The translations under genes and the position numbers were made by a program. The notes beneath the pieces were generated by a model, which was not told where the DNA came from, ran no database searches, and was given only the letters and a program-made list of their open reading frames with translations. A stretch of DNA of 64,000 nt from Sanderia malayensis (Eukaryota > Cnidaria > Scyphozoa > Semaeostomeae > Pelagiidae), in NCBI GenBank assembly GCA_013076295.1, contig RQOL01000618.1:1116001-1180000 (forward strand). Reading direction: 5' to 3'. Of this stretch, positions 12,662 through 26,100 are shown piece by piece; position 1 is the stretch's first letter, and each line of letters begins with the position of its first letter.

Positions 12662-13673
12662 AACTTCAACAGAGATATCACCTGATACACACTCTATACA
12701 AAAATATACCTTGCAATATTATACATACACATTTTTCATAAGAAACTTAGATTAGCCCTAAGTAACTGCAACAAGTTTCTTAACTTAACATGAGAATTTT
12801 AGCGTTTTTACTTAAAGGTTGTTAATTTTTTTTCATCTTCGGGATCTAAAATTACGGGACATAAACTGGAGGGACATAAAAAAGATCATCACAAAAACCC
12901 CATGCAGGTTAACATTAAAAAGCTGCAATCTTTTCCAAACAAAAATTAACGAAATGCTTGATATTCACAAAGACCATGCCGTGCCGTGCACAAACTAAAG
13001 TCAACAGACTCTGTTTTAAGAATGGAAACTTTCCAATTTCTTAATTTCTCTTTATTTTACTGCGCTTTCTTAAATGCTTCGCCATCTGAGCTTCCAATAA
13101 ACAGGTTTATCATACAAAAAAGTGTACTATAATTATACTACACCAATACTATTCTATACTATGCCATATACTGCAATTGCAGCGTTAAATGATCAGTAAA
13201 AGGCAAAGTAACAAAGAAAATAACTGGGCCACGAGGCAGAGTGTGTTGTGAAGCTAAAGGGAATTTGATATTGCTGGGCATGCTTGTTTTCGTATTTGCT
13301 ATACGGAGTTTTGATATCGACCGAATTCCAAATATTTGCTATCTATGTACTGAATTTCAAATTTAAAGATTTTTAGATCTGATGCTTGTTTTGATTCTCC
13401 ATTAACTGCCACTTGTTATTTCTATTGTCGTACACTTATGGAAACTTCTAGACGCTGTTTTGAACCAGGTGGTGCAATATTTTTGCTTGATAAATGTTGG
13501 TTGTGTGACATGTGTTTTTGCCAACCAATCAAGCGCCGTCGCGTGTTGGCTGTGCAGGCGCCGCGTAGGACGCTGCGTAGGATGTTGTTTAGGAATTTAG
13601 TCGAGATGGAAACAAAGCTAGGACAAACAGTGATCGATAAAATAGATTAAGACTAAACGAATAAAACAAAACA
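12662..13673. other. Intergenic, repeat-bearing
   Basis: No gene seen. About 12810-12985 is a copy of a dispersed repeat also found at 35497-35665 and 40400-40520 (shared words CACAAAAACCCCATGCA and CCAAACAAAAATTAACGAAA). At 13440-13496 there is a decayed terminus of the foldback element of 6343-7422 (AACTTCTAGACGC, then GGTGGTGCAATATTTTTGCT). Confidence 0.6.
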
Positions 13674-14978
13674 ATGAATTTCTTATCAAGACTGCAACAA
13701 AATTCACAATTGAGAACAAGAGACAACGGGCAAAGTTCTTCCCCAAAGAACAAATTTGCGAACTGGAGCATGACCCAAATGGCCACAGGAGAAGCAAATG
13801 CATCGAGAAGACTTCGCAGAATTGGCGAAATTAGGGAGATGGGCAGTGAGTATAAAGAGGTTGGTGATTGTTGGAGAGGATTTGGATCACCCATGACTGC
13901 CTGTGAAGAAAGAGACGATATCCAAGATGCAAATTCTCATGTTGACGGCAAAGTGTTTGCTTCTGGGATCAGGGTTGAACAAGATTTCACGAAAGCAATG
14001 TTTGCTGCGACGAACACAGCGAAAGATAACAAAGAGATCTCGAATGCAAGTGTTTTTCTACAAGAAGCTGTGCCAACAAGCAATGACGCAGTGTTTTCTG
14101 AGCGAAATCTGGGGGATAAAGGATTATGCAAGGGAAAGAACGCAAGATTATCGGAGGAAGTTTGTGAAAACATGGAAGAAGAAGAAAAAAGAGCCAAAGA
14201 AGAAGAAGATGAAAAAGAGCAGGTGTTGGATGGCGTCGGTGTCACTGGAAATAATATTGGTGTGAATAAAAATATATTGGTGTGCAAAGACGAAAAAATT
14301 GGCAACAGAGAAAAGAAAGATCATTATCTTCACAAGATTGCTGTTAAATTTGAGAAGATGAAACAACGCCAAGACAATGAACTAAATGGTATGCTTGAAG
14401 GGCTAGAAATGGCAAGCCACTACGAGAAAACAAGTGCCTGCTGTTGTAGAAAATACCTGCCTACTGAGGGAAGCTTAGTTTCATGCAAGCAAAAACCAGA
14501 TGGCGTTGATTGTCACAGTTGGACATCTAAAAAAGCATCCAATAAGCTTGTCACGGTGTTTGACGACCGGTGCAACAAGTTCTTATCACGTAAGAAAGCA
14601 AAGCACGCATCCAGTTGCTCCATAGGTTTCGAAGCGAAGCAAGCCAGCAACATGACATTTATGAACAGAGAAGAAAAGAAAGGCTTCAACATGGAGAAAG
14701 GTAGGAACAACAACGAAGATGGCACCAGTTTTATGGAAAACCCCGTGGAAGATAGAAGTCCTTTGAAGGACAAAGAGACCAGGGACAAGTACGAAAGTCC
14801 ACGGCGAAAGACAAGAAAGCTGAGAAGAGACTCCCCATTTGCATTCCCACTCCTTGAAGAATTTGCACGAAATTGGAACAACAGTTTCCCCTCGACCTTC
14901 TGGAAGCGTCAAAGAGACCGTTATCGCCACTCCACCAGTCACTGCAAAACAACAAGAGCAGACAACATGAAACACTGA
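13674..14978 (+). CDS. Unknown intronless protein, 434 aa, charged and mostly disordered
   Basis: An uninterrupted 434-codon frame from a clear ATG (ACAATGA) to TGA; this length is unlikely by chance in AT-rich DNA. The product is rich in Lys, Glu, Arg, Ser and Asn. An acidic/basic stretch with coiled-coil character lies at about residues 160-185 (MEEEEKRAKEEEDEKEQ), and a basic segment at about 370-395 (PRRKTRKLRRDSPFAFPLL) could be a nuclear localisation signal. A Cys cluster (ACCCRKY) sits near 256. There is no signal peptide, membrane segment or domain I recognise. It lies about 1 kb downstream of the Tctex1 gene on the same strand and is also intronless. Function unknown; it is probably a fast-evolving lineage-specific gene. 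Confidence 0.6.
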   Translation: MNFLSRLQQNSQLRTRDNGQSSSPKNKFANWSMTQMATGEANASRRLRRIGEIREMGSEYKEVGDCWRGFGSPMTACEERDDIQDANSHVDGKVFASGIRVEQDFTKAMFAATNTAKDNKEISNASVFLQEAVPTSNDAVFSERNLGDKGLCKGKNARLSEEVCENMEEEEKRAKEEEDEKEQVLDGVGVTGNNIGVNKNILVCKDEKIGNREKKDHYLHKIAVKFEKMKQRQDNELNGMLEGLEMASHYEKTSACCCRKYLPTEGSLVSCKQKPDGVDCHSWTSKKASNKLVTVFDDRCNKFLSRKKAKHASSCSIGFEAKQASNMTFMNREEKKGFNMEKGRNNNEDGTSFMENPVEDRSPLKDKETRDKYESPRRKTRKLRRDSPFAFPLLEEFARNWNNSFPSTFWKRQRDRYRHSTSHCKTTRADNMKH

Positions 14979-16625
14979 CAATAGAAAATGCCTCAGATCG
15001 TAACATGCCTGTACTGTAATAAGTAGCTAGTATGTGATACTTTGTCAAGATTGACCTTAATGTCTTACACGCTCGTGCTCTATCCACGTATTTAGTTTTA
15101 ATATTGAGAACTGATTATAAACCTCAATATAAGTGAAGATAATTTGAAACTTAAATCATAAATCAGTCCAATTAGTAGAGGCCTATTATGGGTGAAATTT
15201 TTAACCGGGACACAAATAGGAACCTATTAGCCTTAGAAAATCACCTTAAAAATATCTTGAAACACATCCAAAACATTAACCCTTGGCAGAGCAGCAAATG
15301 TGAACATTAATATTTCCTTTTGTAATTCTGTCTATTCTGTTTGCGTTTGTGTTTGGTAACATAATTAAATAGCGGTGTAACTCTGATACGGTTTAAAGTA
15401 GGAGGTAAGAGCTGTCGGGCATTTAAAGCCACAGCTGTGGATCTCACAAATTTTACTTTGAGCTGCCGCCATACAGGCTCACGCGCTATACAAGTAGAAC
15501 TCGACTCTTCAAAGCCAAAATCCGACATTTAGCCACAGAATTTCGCTAAGAAAGTTCACGAAAGTTCACCTTTGAAGCCTGAGAAAGTTGAAAACTGAGA
15601 TGTTCAAAATTTCAAGAAGAAATTGCCGTGCAAGCACGAAGTACTTCATGTTGAGACTAATAATAACACACATGATTGATCGAGTTTTTGACTTTGTTTT
15701 TTTTATCCACAAATTTAAGCAAGTTCGAATTTCAATGATATTTCTTTGCGTCTGTTCTTCAACCATTAAACGCGAAGCTAAAATTAATGAACTATCAAGG
15801 AACTTTTAGTGCTACAATTTGGTCGAAACAGGATCTAAAACAAAAGAACATTAAGAAAGAGGCCTCGAGGTTCTTTACAAAAAAGGGTGTACATCAACGA
15901 TAGAGTCATATTTGGATAATTAGCTACGTATAAATTATATAGCTATCAACAGAACAAAAAGCTGGAACAATTATCAATTCTGGTTGTAAATTCTCTAAAA
16001 GGGTACCCCCAACTTAGCATTTAAGATGTATGCACGTTTCGGACAGCAAGCGTGGAGCAATCAAGACATGCAGGTTCCCGTCTAAACGAGACCACGGGTC
16101 CACCTTCTAATTATTAGCAATTATCTTGTAAGGGTCTCACAAGTAATTATCAGTACTTGCTGGATTTGGTATAGTATAAAAGTACAAACACTCACACACT
16201 CTCAAGTATTAAATAGATTACATTTTAAAATCGTGGATCAAAATTATAGTTTAATGTGATCCACTCATTACATTACATTCGTTTAATTGCATTGCCGAAG
16301 GAAAAAAACGATGCGCGCAATATCTGGAATCCGCTTTTCGTGGAGAAACACAGCTTCTAATTAGAATGGAATTAAAGCCTTAATCGTAGAATTATAGAAA
16401 AATCTCTAATTGGACGAATGTCTTGTATTACATAAATAGCCACCAGAAAACCTGTGCTGTTCATTATAATCAACAAGTAGCAACGAGAGTTATATAGAAA
16501 CAATCTGGGCCATCAGTGATGGAGTGACACGCACAGGGGCGTGCCATTTTTAGCTTCAGATCAACACAAACACAAATCTGTACGTCGATAAAGACCATCA
16601 ACAATAAACGACAACAACAAGAAGC
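14979..16625. other. Intergenic, nothing recognised
   Basis: Short chance frames only. This is the spacer between the unknown plus-strand gene and the 3' end of the zinc-finger gene, whose distal 3'UTR lies at its right edge. Confidence 0.6.
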
Positions 16626-17125
16626 TCAAATATTCGATGCATGATGTTGTGTTGCCATGGTGGCCCGGCTTGGTACAACTGAGTGGTGGTAATGGACTCT
16701 GTGGCGACTCAGGGTGCCTATGCGAGAGAAGGATAGAGGGCACTGGTCACATTGGAAAGGCTTCACGGCCCTGTGCACGTTCAAGTGTCTGTCGTGGCTG
16801 CATTTCTGAGAGAACCGTCGGCCGCACAATCGGCATTCGTACGGCTGTTCGCCGCTGTGCACAAGCACGTGCCTCTTGTGCGACGTTCTCCAGTTGAACC
16901 CGCGGCCGCAAATCTCACAGATGTACTTCGAACCGCAGCCGTCGAAAAGTCTGACGTCTCTGTGCACGGCGCTCATGTGACCATCCAGATTGGCCTTGGT
17001 CGAGTACTTTCTCTTACAAATGGCGCATTTCCAATTCTGTTGTCGCTGTTGTCGCTGTTGTTGTGGTTGCAGCAATGCCGTCGGCTCGGTTGCAGCGGAT
17101 GGTAGGGAGGCTGGTGGTAGTGGTG
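16626..17125 (-). CDS. Alternative last exon gamma: four C2H2 fingers
   Basis: Acceptor TTGTTTCTAG before CACCACTACC, phase 1, ending at TGA (16628-16626). A Pro/Ala/Gln-rich linker with a Gln-Arg run is followed by four C2H2 fingers: CAIC...HMSAVH, CEIC...HVLVH, CRLC...HLNVH and CDQC...HRVHYH. TGEKP-like linkers (HSGEQPYEC, HRAVKPFQC) indicate DNA binding. Unlike the other two cassettes, the first finger is a full C2H2. A tail of about 20 residues follows. It is the most distal of the three and its third finger (RRFSQKCSHDRHL) differs most. Confidence 0.85.
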
Positions 17126-20100
17126 CTAGAAACAAGAGAGGAGCATGAGCATGTCCAGTGAGTGAATCATCAAGATTAGCGTGTCCATAATATGACGTCA
17201 TAACGCTGCTTCTTAACTAACCACATCGAAAGAAAGACGTGCAAGAAAACACAGCTTTACAGGAAGCATTTAATCCTCATAAACGCGATAAATTAATCTC
17301 TGAATAGAAAAACTAAACGTGTACTATACAAAAAAATCTAAGAACTATTGTCTTTACTACACCGCACTGTAATTAACGGTTTAAGCGCTTGAAAACCAAC
17401 ACTTTGGTGATATCTCCGCATTGTTTTAGCTTCATTGCTCAGTAATTTGTTTCAAACTGATGCCCACTAGTGTGATCCAGGCTTACTACTGGGCAGTATG
17501 CTTCAGGTTTATTGCACTGCAGTATGATACAGGTTCAATGCCCAACAATGTGTTGCACTGCAGTATGATACAGGTTCAATGCCCAACAATGTGTTGCACT
17601 GCAGTATGATACAGGCTCAATGCCTAACAATGTGTTGCACTGCAGTATGATACAGGTTCAATGCCTAACAATGTGTTGCACTGCAGTATGATACAGGCTC
17701 AATGCCTAACAATGTGTTGCACTGCAGTATGATACAGGTTCAATGCCCAACAATGTGTTGCATGTATGTTGCACATCAATGTGACATCTAGGTTTATTAC
17801 CCAGTAGCCTGGTTCTTACTATCGTTCAGTGGTATGGTCCACGCTTATCACCACGTCCCCGTATTCCGGGGCGCACGTGCACATCGGTATTGTGAAAAGT
17901 CTTCATGTGCTTGACGAAGTTCCCCTTCTGAGCAAAGCCTTTTTGGCATTGGAAGCAATTAAACGGCATGTTACTGGTGTGCAAAACCAAGTGCGATTTG
18001 TAGCCGGCAATTGATACAAAACCTTTGCCACAAACTGGACATTCGTGCGCGGGTAGACCTCTGTGAACAGTGTTGATGTGATCTTCCAGGTATTTCTTGC
18101 CACTGCGAAAGAACTTTCCACACACGTCGCACACCCAACGAGGGCTGTCTTTTGGCTTTTCTTTACATGACTCCAGGTGCTTCAGCATGACTTCGCGAGA
18201 CTGAAACGATGAATGATAACAGACTGGGCATCGAAGACTCTCCGTTTCACTGTCCATTACACTGATCTGACCGCCTGAAAATCAGATGAGAAAAACGGCT
18301 GCCAACAAACAGTTGTCGTAGTCTCCTAGCTTGTTCCGATATAGAACAAAAACGCAGCAAAACAAAAACTACATTCATTAACAAAAAGCCGTAGATTTAC
18401 TCCCAAAATTCACAACTCTAAGCCAACCAAAATGGCCTACTTTACAAGCCCATGCCTCATACCCCCCCCCCCTTATGAATGCTTAAGTATGAGCAAATAA
18501 TCAGAGTCTTTCAGTATCTTTCGACGTGTGGGGGACTGGGGGCTCTGAGAATTCAAGTAGTTACTTGAGTGACTACGGTATTAGCAAATGATTTCAGATG
18601 TCTATACTTCTGCACGTTTCTTTAACTGAATGCCCTATTTTGCTGTCCAATCTCCACAGTAGCACATACTGCTAATGTGTCTCGTTGAAAACTAGTTTTG
18701 ACCGGCAATTGTGACAATTCATGGGTTTTTGGACAAGTTACTTCGAACATAGACCAACGAAATGCTTGCATATTTGAATGAGCGAATTAGCAAATGGAAT
18801 TGAAATTTTGAAAGATATTCCCTTATTCCTTGCTCAGGACAACGTGAAATAGCCATAGTTGCCAAGTCAGTCATGAGAGTCCCTATACACCATTTGATTG
18901 GGAAATTTCACTGATAACCTGTTTAGGATGTTCAGTTGGGTCCTGAGAAAATCAACAGAGATTGAAAAAGCTCAGTGGATGATCGGTAGGATTGAACACC
19001 CCTCTTCTCAAAAGTGTCCCGCCGACTTATGCCCAGATTTGTAAAATTTTCCCAGCCACTTATCAAAATAATGAGGCCATGAACGAAAATCGATGACATT
19101 TCGAAATTTTGTGAGAAAATGTTGCTGGTGTTTGCACCGCCTGTACTGAACATCACAGAGCAAACCGCCTTGCAGATGTTCTGTAATGTCCAGTGAAATA
19201 TTGGAAAAGTTTGAACAAGGCCAACTCCACAACCACTCTTAGCCTATCTTCTCATTTCAGCAAAACAAAAAAATGAAACGAAAGTAAAATTTCCTTAAAA
19301 AAAACTATATATACGTTTTTTATAAGAAACAGTTTTATAAAAAAAAGCTGGTAAAAGGGCAACAAATTTCACGGCAACTGAAAAGTCGCTAAGAAAATTT
19401 TAAATATTTTGTGCTTGTGCGGTGAGCCATGAAAAGCCAAGACTCTATTACTTGTGCTAATATCAATGGAGTAAATATGATGTTCATTGACTAACATTAT
19501 ATATAAGAACTACATATTTAATGATTTTCTAGGGTTGTTTTTAACTTGTTTCCAATATCTTTTATGCCAGGCGTTTTTCAACCATCTAATTAAGAAACTT
19601 TCAAGAAACATTTACTGGTAAAATGTGCCAAAAGGCAAAAATGCTCCAGAATTAAGAAACTTTGACTAGCAACGCTCCAGCTGCCAGAACTAAGAAACTT
19701 TAACTGGGATTCTTATATGGAGCAAACGTTCAATCAGTCCAGCAGGCAAGCATAATTACAATAAAAACATACACTCGCTATAAAATAATTCCTTACAAAA
19801 TGATTCTCCAGAAATAAAACTCAGAAATGTGGCACACTACAATAACTATATCTATTTAGCATGTAAAACAATTAATAAAATAAGTTTCATATGTACATGT
19901 AATAACAAGAGCCCACGTATATATGAGAACAAGCGGCAATTTGTTTTGTTTGTGATCTCACTCAATGGTGGCGTCTTGCGAACCGTCTTCCGTTACAGTC
20001 TCCATTTGCGCCTCCGGCCGTTGATCTCCGTCTCCAACTCCCCCCATACCAGGAGTAGCAATACTGTGAAATCGTGAACCATGCCTAACCAGGTTACAGT

Positions 20101-23100
20101 GCTGATTGAAGCTCTTGCCACACAACTGACACTGATAGGGCTTGTCGCCTGTATGCACGAGCATATGTCTCTTGTAGTTATTGTACGAGGCGAAACCCTT
20201 TGTGCATACGTCACACACATAAGGTGACGTACCCATGTGCACGGATAGTATGTGGTCTTCGAGGTACCTTTTGCCGCTAACGAACGTTTTGCCACAGTCC
20301 TTGCACTTCCAGTCCTTGACAGCCTTCATCCATCTTTTGCACGAGTGTTTTTGCAGCTTATCGAGGGTCGGAAAGGCCCGCGAACAGTTGTCACATGTGT
20401 AGCGACGACCGCCTTGAAAGCAAATCAGAAAAAAACATCGCGTAAGAATGCAGGCCTCTTCACAGCACTGCGCATTTCACCCAACGTAAATCAATCCAAA
20501 TGCTTAAACCAAAACACACCCCACAAAACACCCTCAAATCCCTGCTAAAGTGACGAAATCGAGCGAAACATTACCACAACTTTTCACAAGCATTACTACA
20601 GCTGCATTTCTTATAATATAAACAACTACAATCTTTAAACAGCCTCGTTATCAACGGAAATCTCCTTTGGATGTTGGATAAGAAAGTGGCCAAGCACGCT
20701 CTTTCAACAGCCTCGCTATCAAAACAAATTGCTCAAGGAAATCTCCTTTGAATGTCGGCTAAGAGATTAAATAAGCGTGTTGATGTAAATGCAATGGTGT
20801 AACAAGTAGCCATGCGTCTATATTTGTCATTTGCATCCATTTTAGGCCTTTGTGTATATCTTACAACTCAGCGTATTTACTCTCATGCCCTCCAATCTTC
20901 ATTTGTTTTGAATTGCGTGACATCGTTGCAATATGTTTCGCGTGAGCACTGGCATACATGACGAGCGCTGTGTTGTCTGACGGATGAATAGCTTGGCACC
21001 GGTGTGCATCCGCAGATGGTTGCCGAGCACTGGGGACGTTGTGACTGCCTCGCTGTGATATGGTCAAATTGCAACGAAAAACAATTGCACGCAGAAGGCC
21101 ACTTGTTGTATAACGTAATACGTCGAATTTCTTTGAAAGTTTTCTCGTTGAGTCTAGGGGAAAGGGGTTCTTGCAATGCATAACGTGCGACATTGCAAAT
21201 TTGTCATATATCAGGCTTCGACCAGAACGAACCCAAGAATCCTATAAACAAATGGAATTTCATCATTAGAATGGCAAAACTGCGTGAATATCATTAATAT
21301 CATAAGCTTGAGAAGATATTGTTTGTACAATAAAAAATAGGTTGATTTTGCAAGAATAAAACTTCACCTTTTCGTTTTTCCAGTTTTCCAGCTTGCCAGG
21401 AGCCACGCCAATGGCTTTCACAGTTTACAACAAAACTTTCGTTCAGAGCCAAAAAAAATCAAAGCCATGGCATCGTCATAAAACCGAAACCCGTTCGAAT
21501 TTTGATTTCTTGTTTATTGTTCGTAGAGTGATTGGGAATGATCATGCTTGATTGGATGACCGATTAATGATTGAGGTGTTTTGTTTTTAAACGAGTTACA
21601 ATTAATAGCTACTACCTAAGTTAGCAGGACAGATCCCTGCTCTTCTCTGCTCTTATTCGATGTTAATATTCAGTATTAACTCATTAATATTAATACGTTA
21701 TCACCATTACACTAATAATACTACGACTACTACTAATACTAGAAGTAACGAGCCTTTTCTGGTAAGTGGACACATACCAATTGCAGTTGCACCCAACATC
21801 CAAGGATTATTTTACCTTGGTCTTTGCGACACCAGTTGGGTCTTAAAACTCCAGGAGTGTAGTCTTGAAAGCTTGGTCACGATCTTGATAAAAAAAGTGG
21901 GTTGTTTGGGCGAAACAGCCTGTTACCCTTTTTATGAATCTCGGATACTTATGAACAGCGGTAATGAAGCGACATACAAAAACATGCGCGGAAAGCCAAC
22001 AAACCCCACAAAACCAACATGCAATTAGCAAGTACGCTCCACCGTCGTGCGCAACTTCTATTACCACAAATAATATCACTACTGCTATATTCAAATATTC
22101 AATCCATAAAGAGATGTAAAGACGCAACAAGCGTACATCACTACACTACATTCACGCAAATCAAATGCTGTACTACTAGAGCATAGTTTCGCAAAGCAAC
22201 AAGGTCATATAAAAATTCGACTCACCAGCTGAAGATCGGCTATCTTGTGCTTGTTGATTAGGAACTTCATACACCGGCTGGTCTATTGAACTTTTATCAT
22301 CTATTGCAACAGCAACATCAGTGGTAACATCAGTAGCTGCAATGGACGTGGCAGCAGAGGATTTCCCTGTCCAAGCCGGCCGAGTTTGCCAAGTATTTTC
22401 CCCAGTAGTTTTTGCATCACCCTGATCAACTAGCCTGTTCACGTATTGAGATATATTGTTCTTAGCTTTCTCCCACCTATTCGTCTTGCCACCCGATGCA
22501 TGTTGATCGGTCAAGTTCGAATCCGATCGATCCGAGTTGCCCATCACTGCGTCTCGATTTTGACTGCTATTTTCATTTACGTAAACAATGCGTTGTTCTA
22601 GATTAGGATGCATGACGGTGGACGGATCCGAATCTGGATTGGCCTGGCCGGGAGGTTCATCTCGATACGGCTCATATTGGACTGTGTATTGGCCAGACAT
22701 GGATGTTGGAATTCCCGTTTCCTTTTCCGATATCTACAGGAATAAATATAAAATTCTACACTGTCGTTGAATCAGGCCATTCTTCGCAATCATTAACGAT
22801 ACCAAGTGTTAACTGCACATCAAGCAGCGCAATAAACTGTCACAAAAACTGGCCTTTAATCCATCTAACAATTGAACAAGGTACTGGTGGACAGAGAACG
22901 CTTTTGCGGCAGCCTCTCAATGATTTTCGAGCACAGCCCGTGTAAAGTGAAGAAGGCTATCAATAGACCACCAGTGGGCTTGACCGAATGGTGTGGCCTG
23001 TTGAGGGCGACATGGCGTTGCCTTGATCACTAGATTCGATTGACAATCTGTTTAATAAATGGAACAAGAAATCGGGGAATGAGGATCAATGAAATGGTGG

Positions 23101-26100
23101 AATGGTGATAATCTCACCTGGAATGAATTTATAGCCATAGTAGGCCGCTCGCTCGCAGTAGTGAACGAACGAACTGATGTAGCCACTTTGGTAGGTTTGT
23201 CTGTCTTCCTTCTCTTTTTGTGAAGACTATTATTTCTGCGTGACGCAATGCTCGATGTGTTTCTATTGCGTTTCACTGTTCTTGTTGTTGTTGCTGTTGA
23301 GTTCTGGTCATCTGGAAGAACCTCTTTGGGATGCACTGTGATCGTCTGGTGAAAATAGACAGTAAATAATCAATAACAAGTTAAATGCTGTACGTTTTTA
23401 ACATTATACTAGATGTAAACAGGCGAGTGCTGCTCGGGTGTGTGTTACAATAGTGTTTCATGAGCCAGGGTTGAAGATAAAGAATAAATAGCAGGTATGC
23501 TCAAACGAATTAATTTAATTTAAAAAGATGAAGGAAGTAGCTACGACTGGGCTCTGGCTTGGCTGGCAGTGATGGGGGCGCTGCTGTTGGCAACGCTGTT
23601 TTACGCGTCTTTCCATTGGCATAATATATGGTAAAATAGCACAAACAAAATAAAGTTCGAACTTAAATTATGGAGAAAAAGGAGAGCAAATGATATAAAT
23701 ACGCATGCGTATTGACTCACACCCACAATTAGAAAACCTGTGCACACGATTCCAAACAGTAATTTGACGTATCTATATCTATTGGTGGCGAGTCTCCAAG
23801 CAGATGTCGCTGGATACATATATATGAACAGACCGGCACTGTTGGCCTCGTCACCCCGGTGTACCAACAGAGTCAGTAGTTGAGTACGATCGGTTGACGG
23901 TTTTTCGGCGTTTCTGCCGAAAAACTATCCTGAACGGAAAAACGAAAAGTCCCGGTACGCCGGGGATCTACTTTCTCTTGTAGATCCTCGGTGTACCAGG
24001 CCTCATTTAATTTCAACTCAACTTCAACTCAACTTCAAGTGGAGCTCGGTGGAATCGATCCGTGACTCCATGAGTGGCAATCACAAATGCCAACCACTTC
24101 GCCACAAGAGTTGAACTAACAAAAAAGCTAATACTAAATGGTCCATTTTGGATTCGCACGAAAATTTATATAACACCAGCGATGAATTTTAAAAACGAGC
24201 ATGCCGTTAAACGGAGGAGGATTTGAGGCCACGCGACGCGCTGGCTAGAATGACACAGACAAACACACAAACATCCAATTTGATAATGCAAAATCTAATG
24301 CAAAATCTGAAATAAAAGTGTGTACTCGGTTAGATTGTGAGAGTTTCTAACGCAGCACCTAATGATGTTAAATAATGGATCTGGCAGGTGGTGACACATT
24401 TGTTTCACGAATAACTCGTTGTTTCTTCGGTAGACCTGCCTTGCCATCACAAACACATTTGTTAACAGAATACAATTTTAATTCTGCATGGTAAAATGCT
24501 TAGGAACATCGATGGAGTCATATTGCTTTGGTTTCAGACAACAAAGATCGTCAATAATGATATTCAAATCTTGGTAAACCACAAGTATTTGACATCATTG
24601 TCAAAGTGAGATCAGGCCACCAAAAGTTATCCTCCCACTATTTATAAAGAAGTTGCGCAAGCGCAATTTGTATTCATTTGGTTGGCAAGCGAGCAAGAGC
24701 AAGGCCAAGATTGAGTATTCCATAACTTCGTCAGCAGAATTGAAAACAAAATATCAACTGGTGAACAGACAAACACACTGGTTGTTGTATTGACATTTGC
24801 TCAACGCACAGAACCTGACTGAATAAAACCTACCATTATTACAAAGGCGGGTGTGACAAACAAGAAATTTGAGTCGACGACAGACGACACGAAAGCTCAA
24901 GACTTCGAAGCGAGAACTGACAAGAACATATCTGTTGCTGCCAAGCATAGAACACAAGATTGTTGCTTATCAAAACTACCATAAAACCAGAAAGATGCAG
25001 AAACTGAAAGCGGCCGTGATTATTGCCAACTTTCTGATTTTCGTTGCAGTGTTGATATTTGGGCAGCTTTCCCGAAAACCGTCCAAACTATTTCCCGTTT
25101 CAACGGGCGACGTCTCCGACAAATTTCCAACGCAGATCACACCAGCCTCTTCGACATTTGCCCTGTGGGCATTCATCTACCTGTACCAGGCTGCATGGAC
25201 TATTTATTCACTTAGTTTTATGTGTAGAGGTGATGGAGACAAGATTCTTCCCGCGTGGTTCTACGTATCCTATTCTATCGCTAACATCTCCAACATTTGC
25301 TGGCTGATCGTCTGGTCCAGAGAGCATGTCGCGTTGTCGTTTGCGATCCTGGCTCTCATCGGTATATCCCTCGAAATCGCGTTGTATTTCGCGATGACTG
25401 GATTGTACACGTATCTCAACGAATTCCCAAAGAAAGACGCGCTACCTAATCGCGTGGACGTGTGGTGCGTGCGCGCGCTCGTGCAAAATGGCGTGATATT
25501 CTACACGGCGTGGGTTTCGATTGCAACCTGCTTGAATTTCTGCATCGCCTTGCAATACGAGATGGGCGTAGACGCTTCGGTAGCGGCAAACTGCACGCTT
25601 GCTGTACTCCTTCTTATCATTTGCATATGGTTCGCGTTGGAGAACACGCTATTCGAGAAGTACACAAGATTCGTGTTCGTGGAATACATTGTTCTCATCG
25701 TGGGCCTAGCTGGAATCATCAAGAAGCAATGGTCAGTTGGAGAATCGAGTGCCACCTTCGTTATTATTTTGCTCATCCTGTCCTCAATCCTACTCATCGC
25801 AAGGCTGGTTATCATCGCCAGAAACGAAAAGCGCCATGCCAACTATGGCTTCAATTTAAAGTACATAGTCAGGCGTTAAACTCTGCAGAAACTGTATAAA
25901 AGCCCAATGCATAATATGTAGAGACCTTTTAAGCAGGCCAAATCTTCAAGATATTATATATATGTGTCGTATATTGATCTCTACTTTATATACTTCGTTT
26001 GGTTTTGCATACTTGATTTTGTTTTGTTTATTTGGCCTTGCCAAATCTAGCCATAGTCCTAATATAAACAGAATCATCTCCTTTATGTTTTGTAACTTAA

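Noticed and set aside
13937..15087. Several minus-strand frames of 118-131 aa
   Set aside because: Shadows of the 434-aa plus-strand gene.
18932..19232. Overlapping minus-strand frames between cassettes alpha and beta
   Set aside because: No zinc-finger residues and no suitable splice sites; probably intron.
24869..24994. N-terminal extension of the TspO-like protein
   Set aside because: It begins at TTG; the first methionine codon, directly before the first membrane segment, is 24995.
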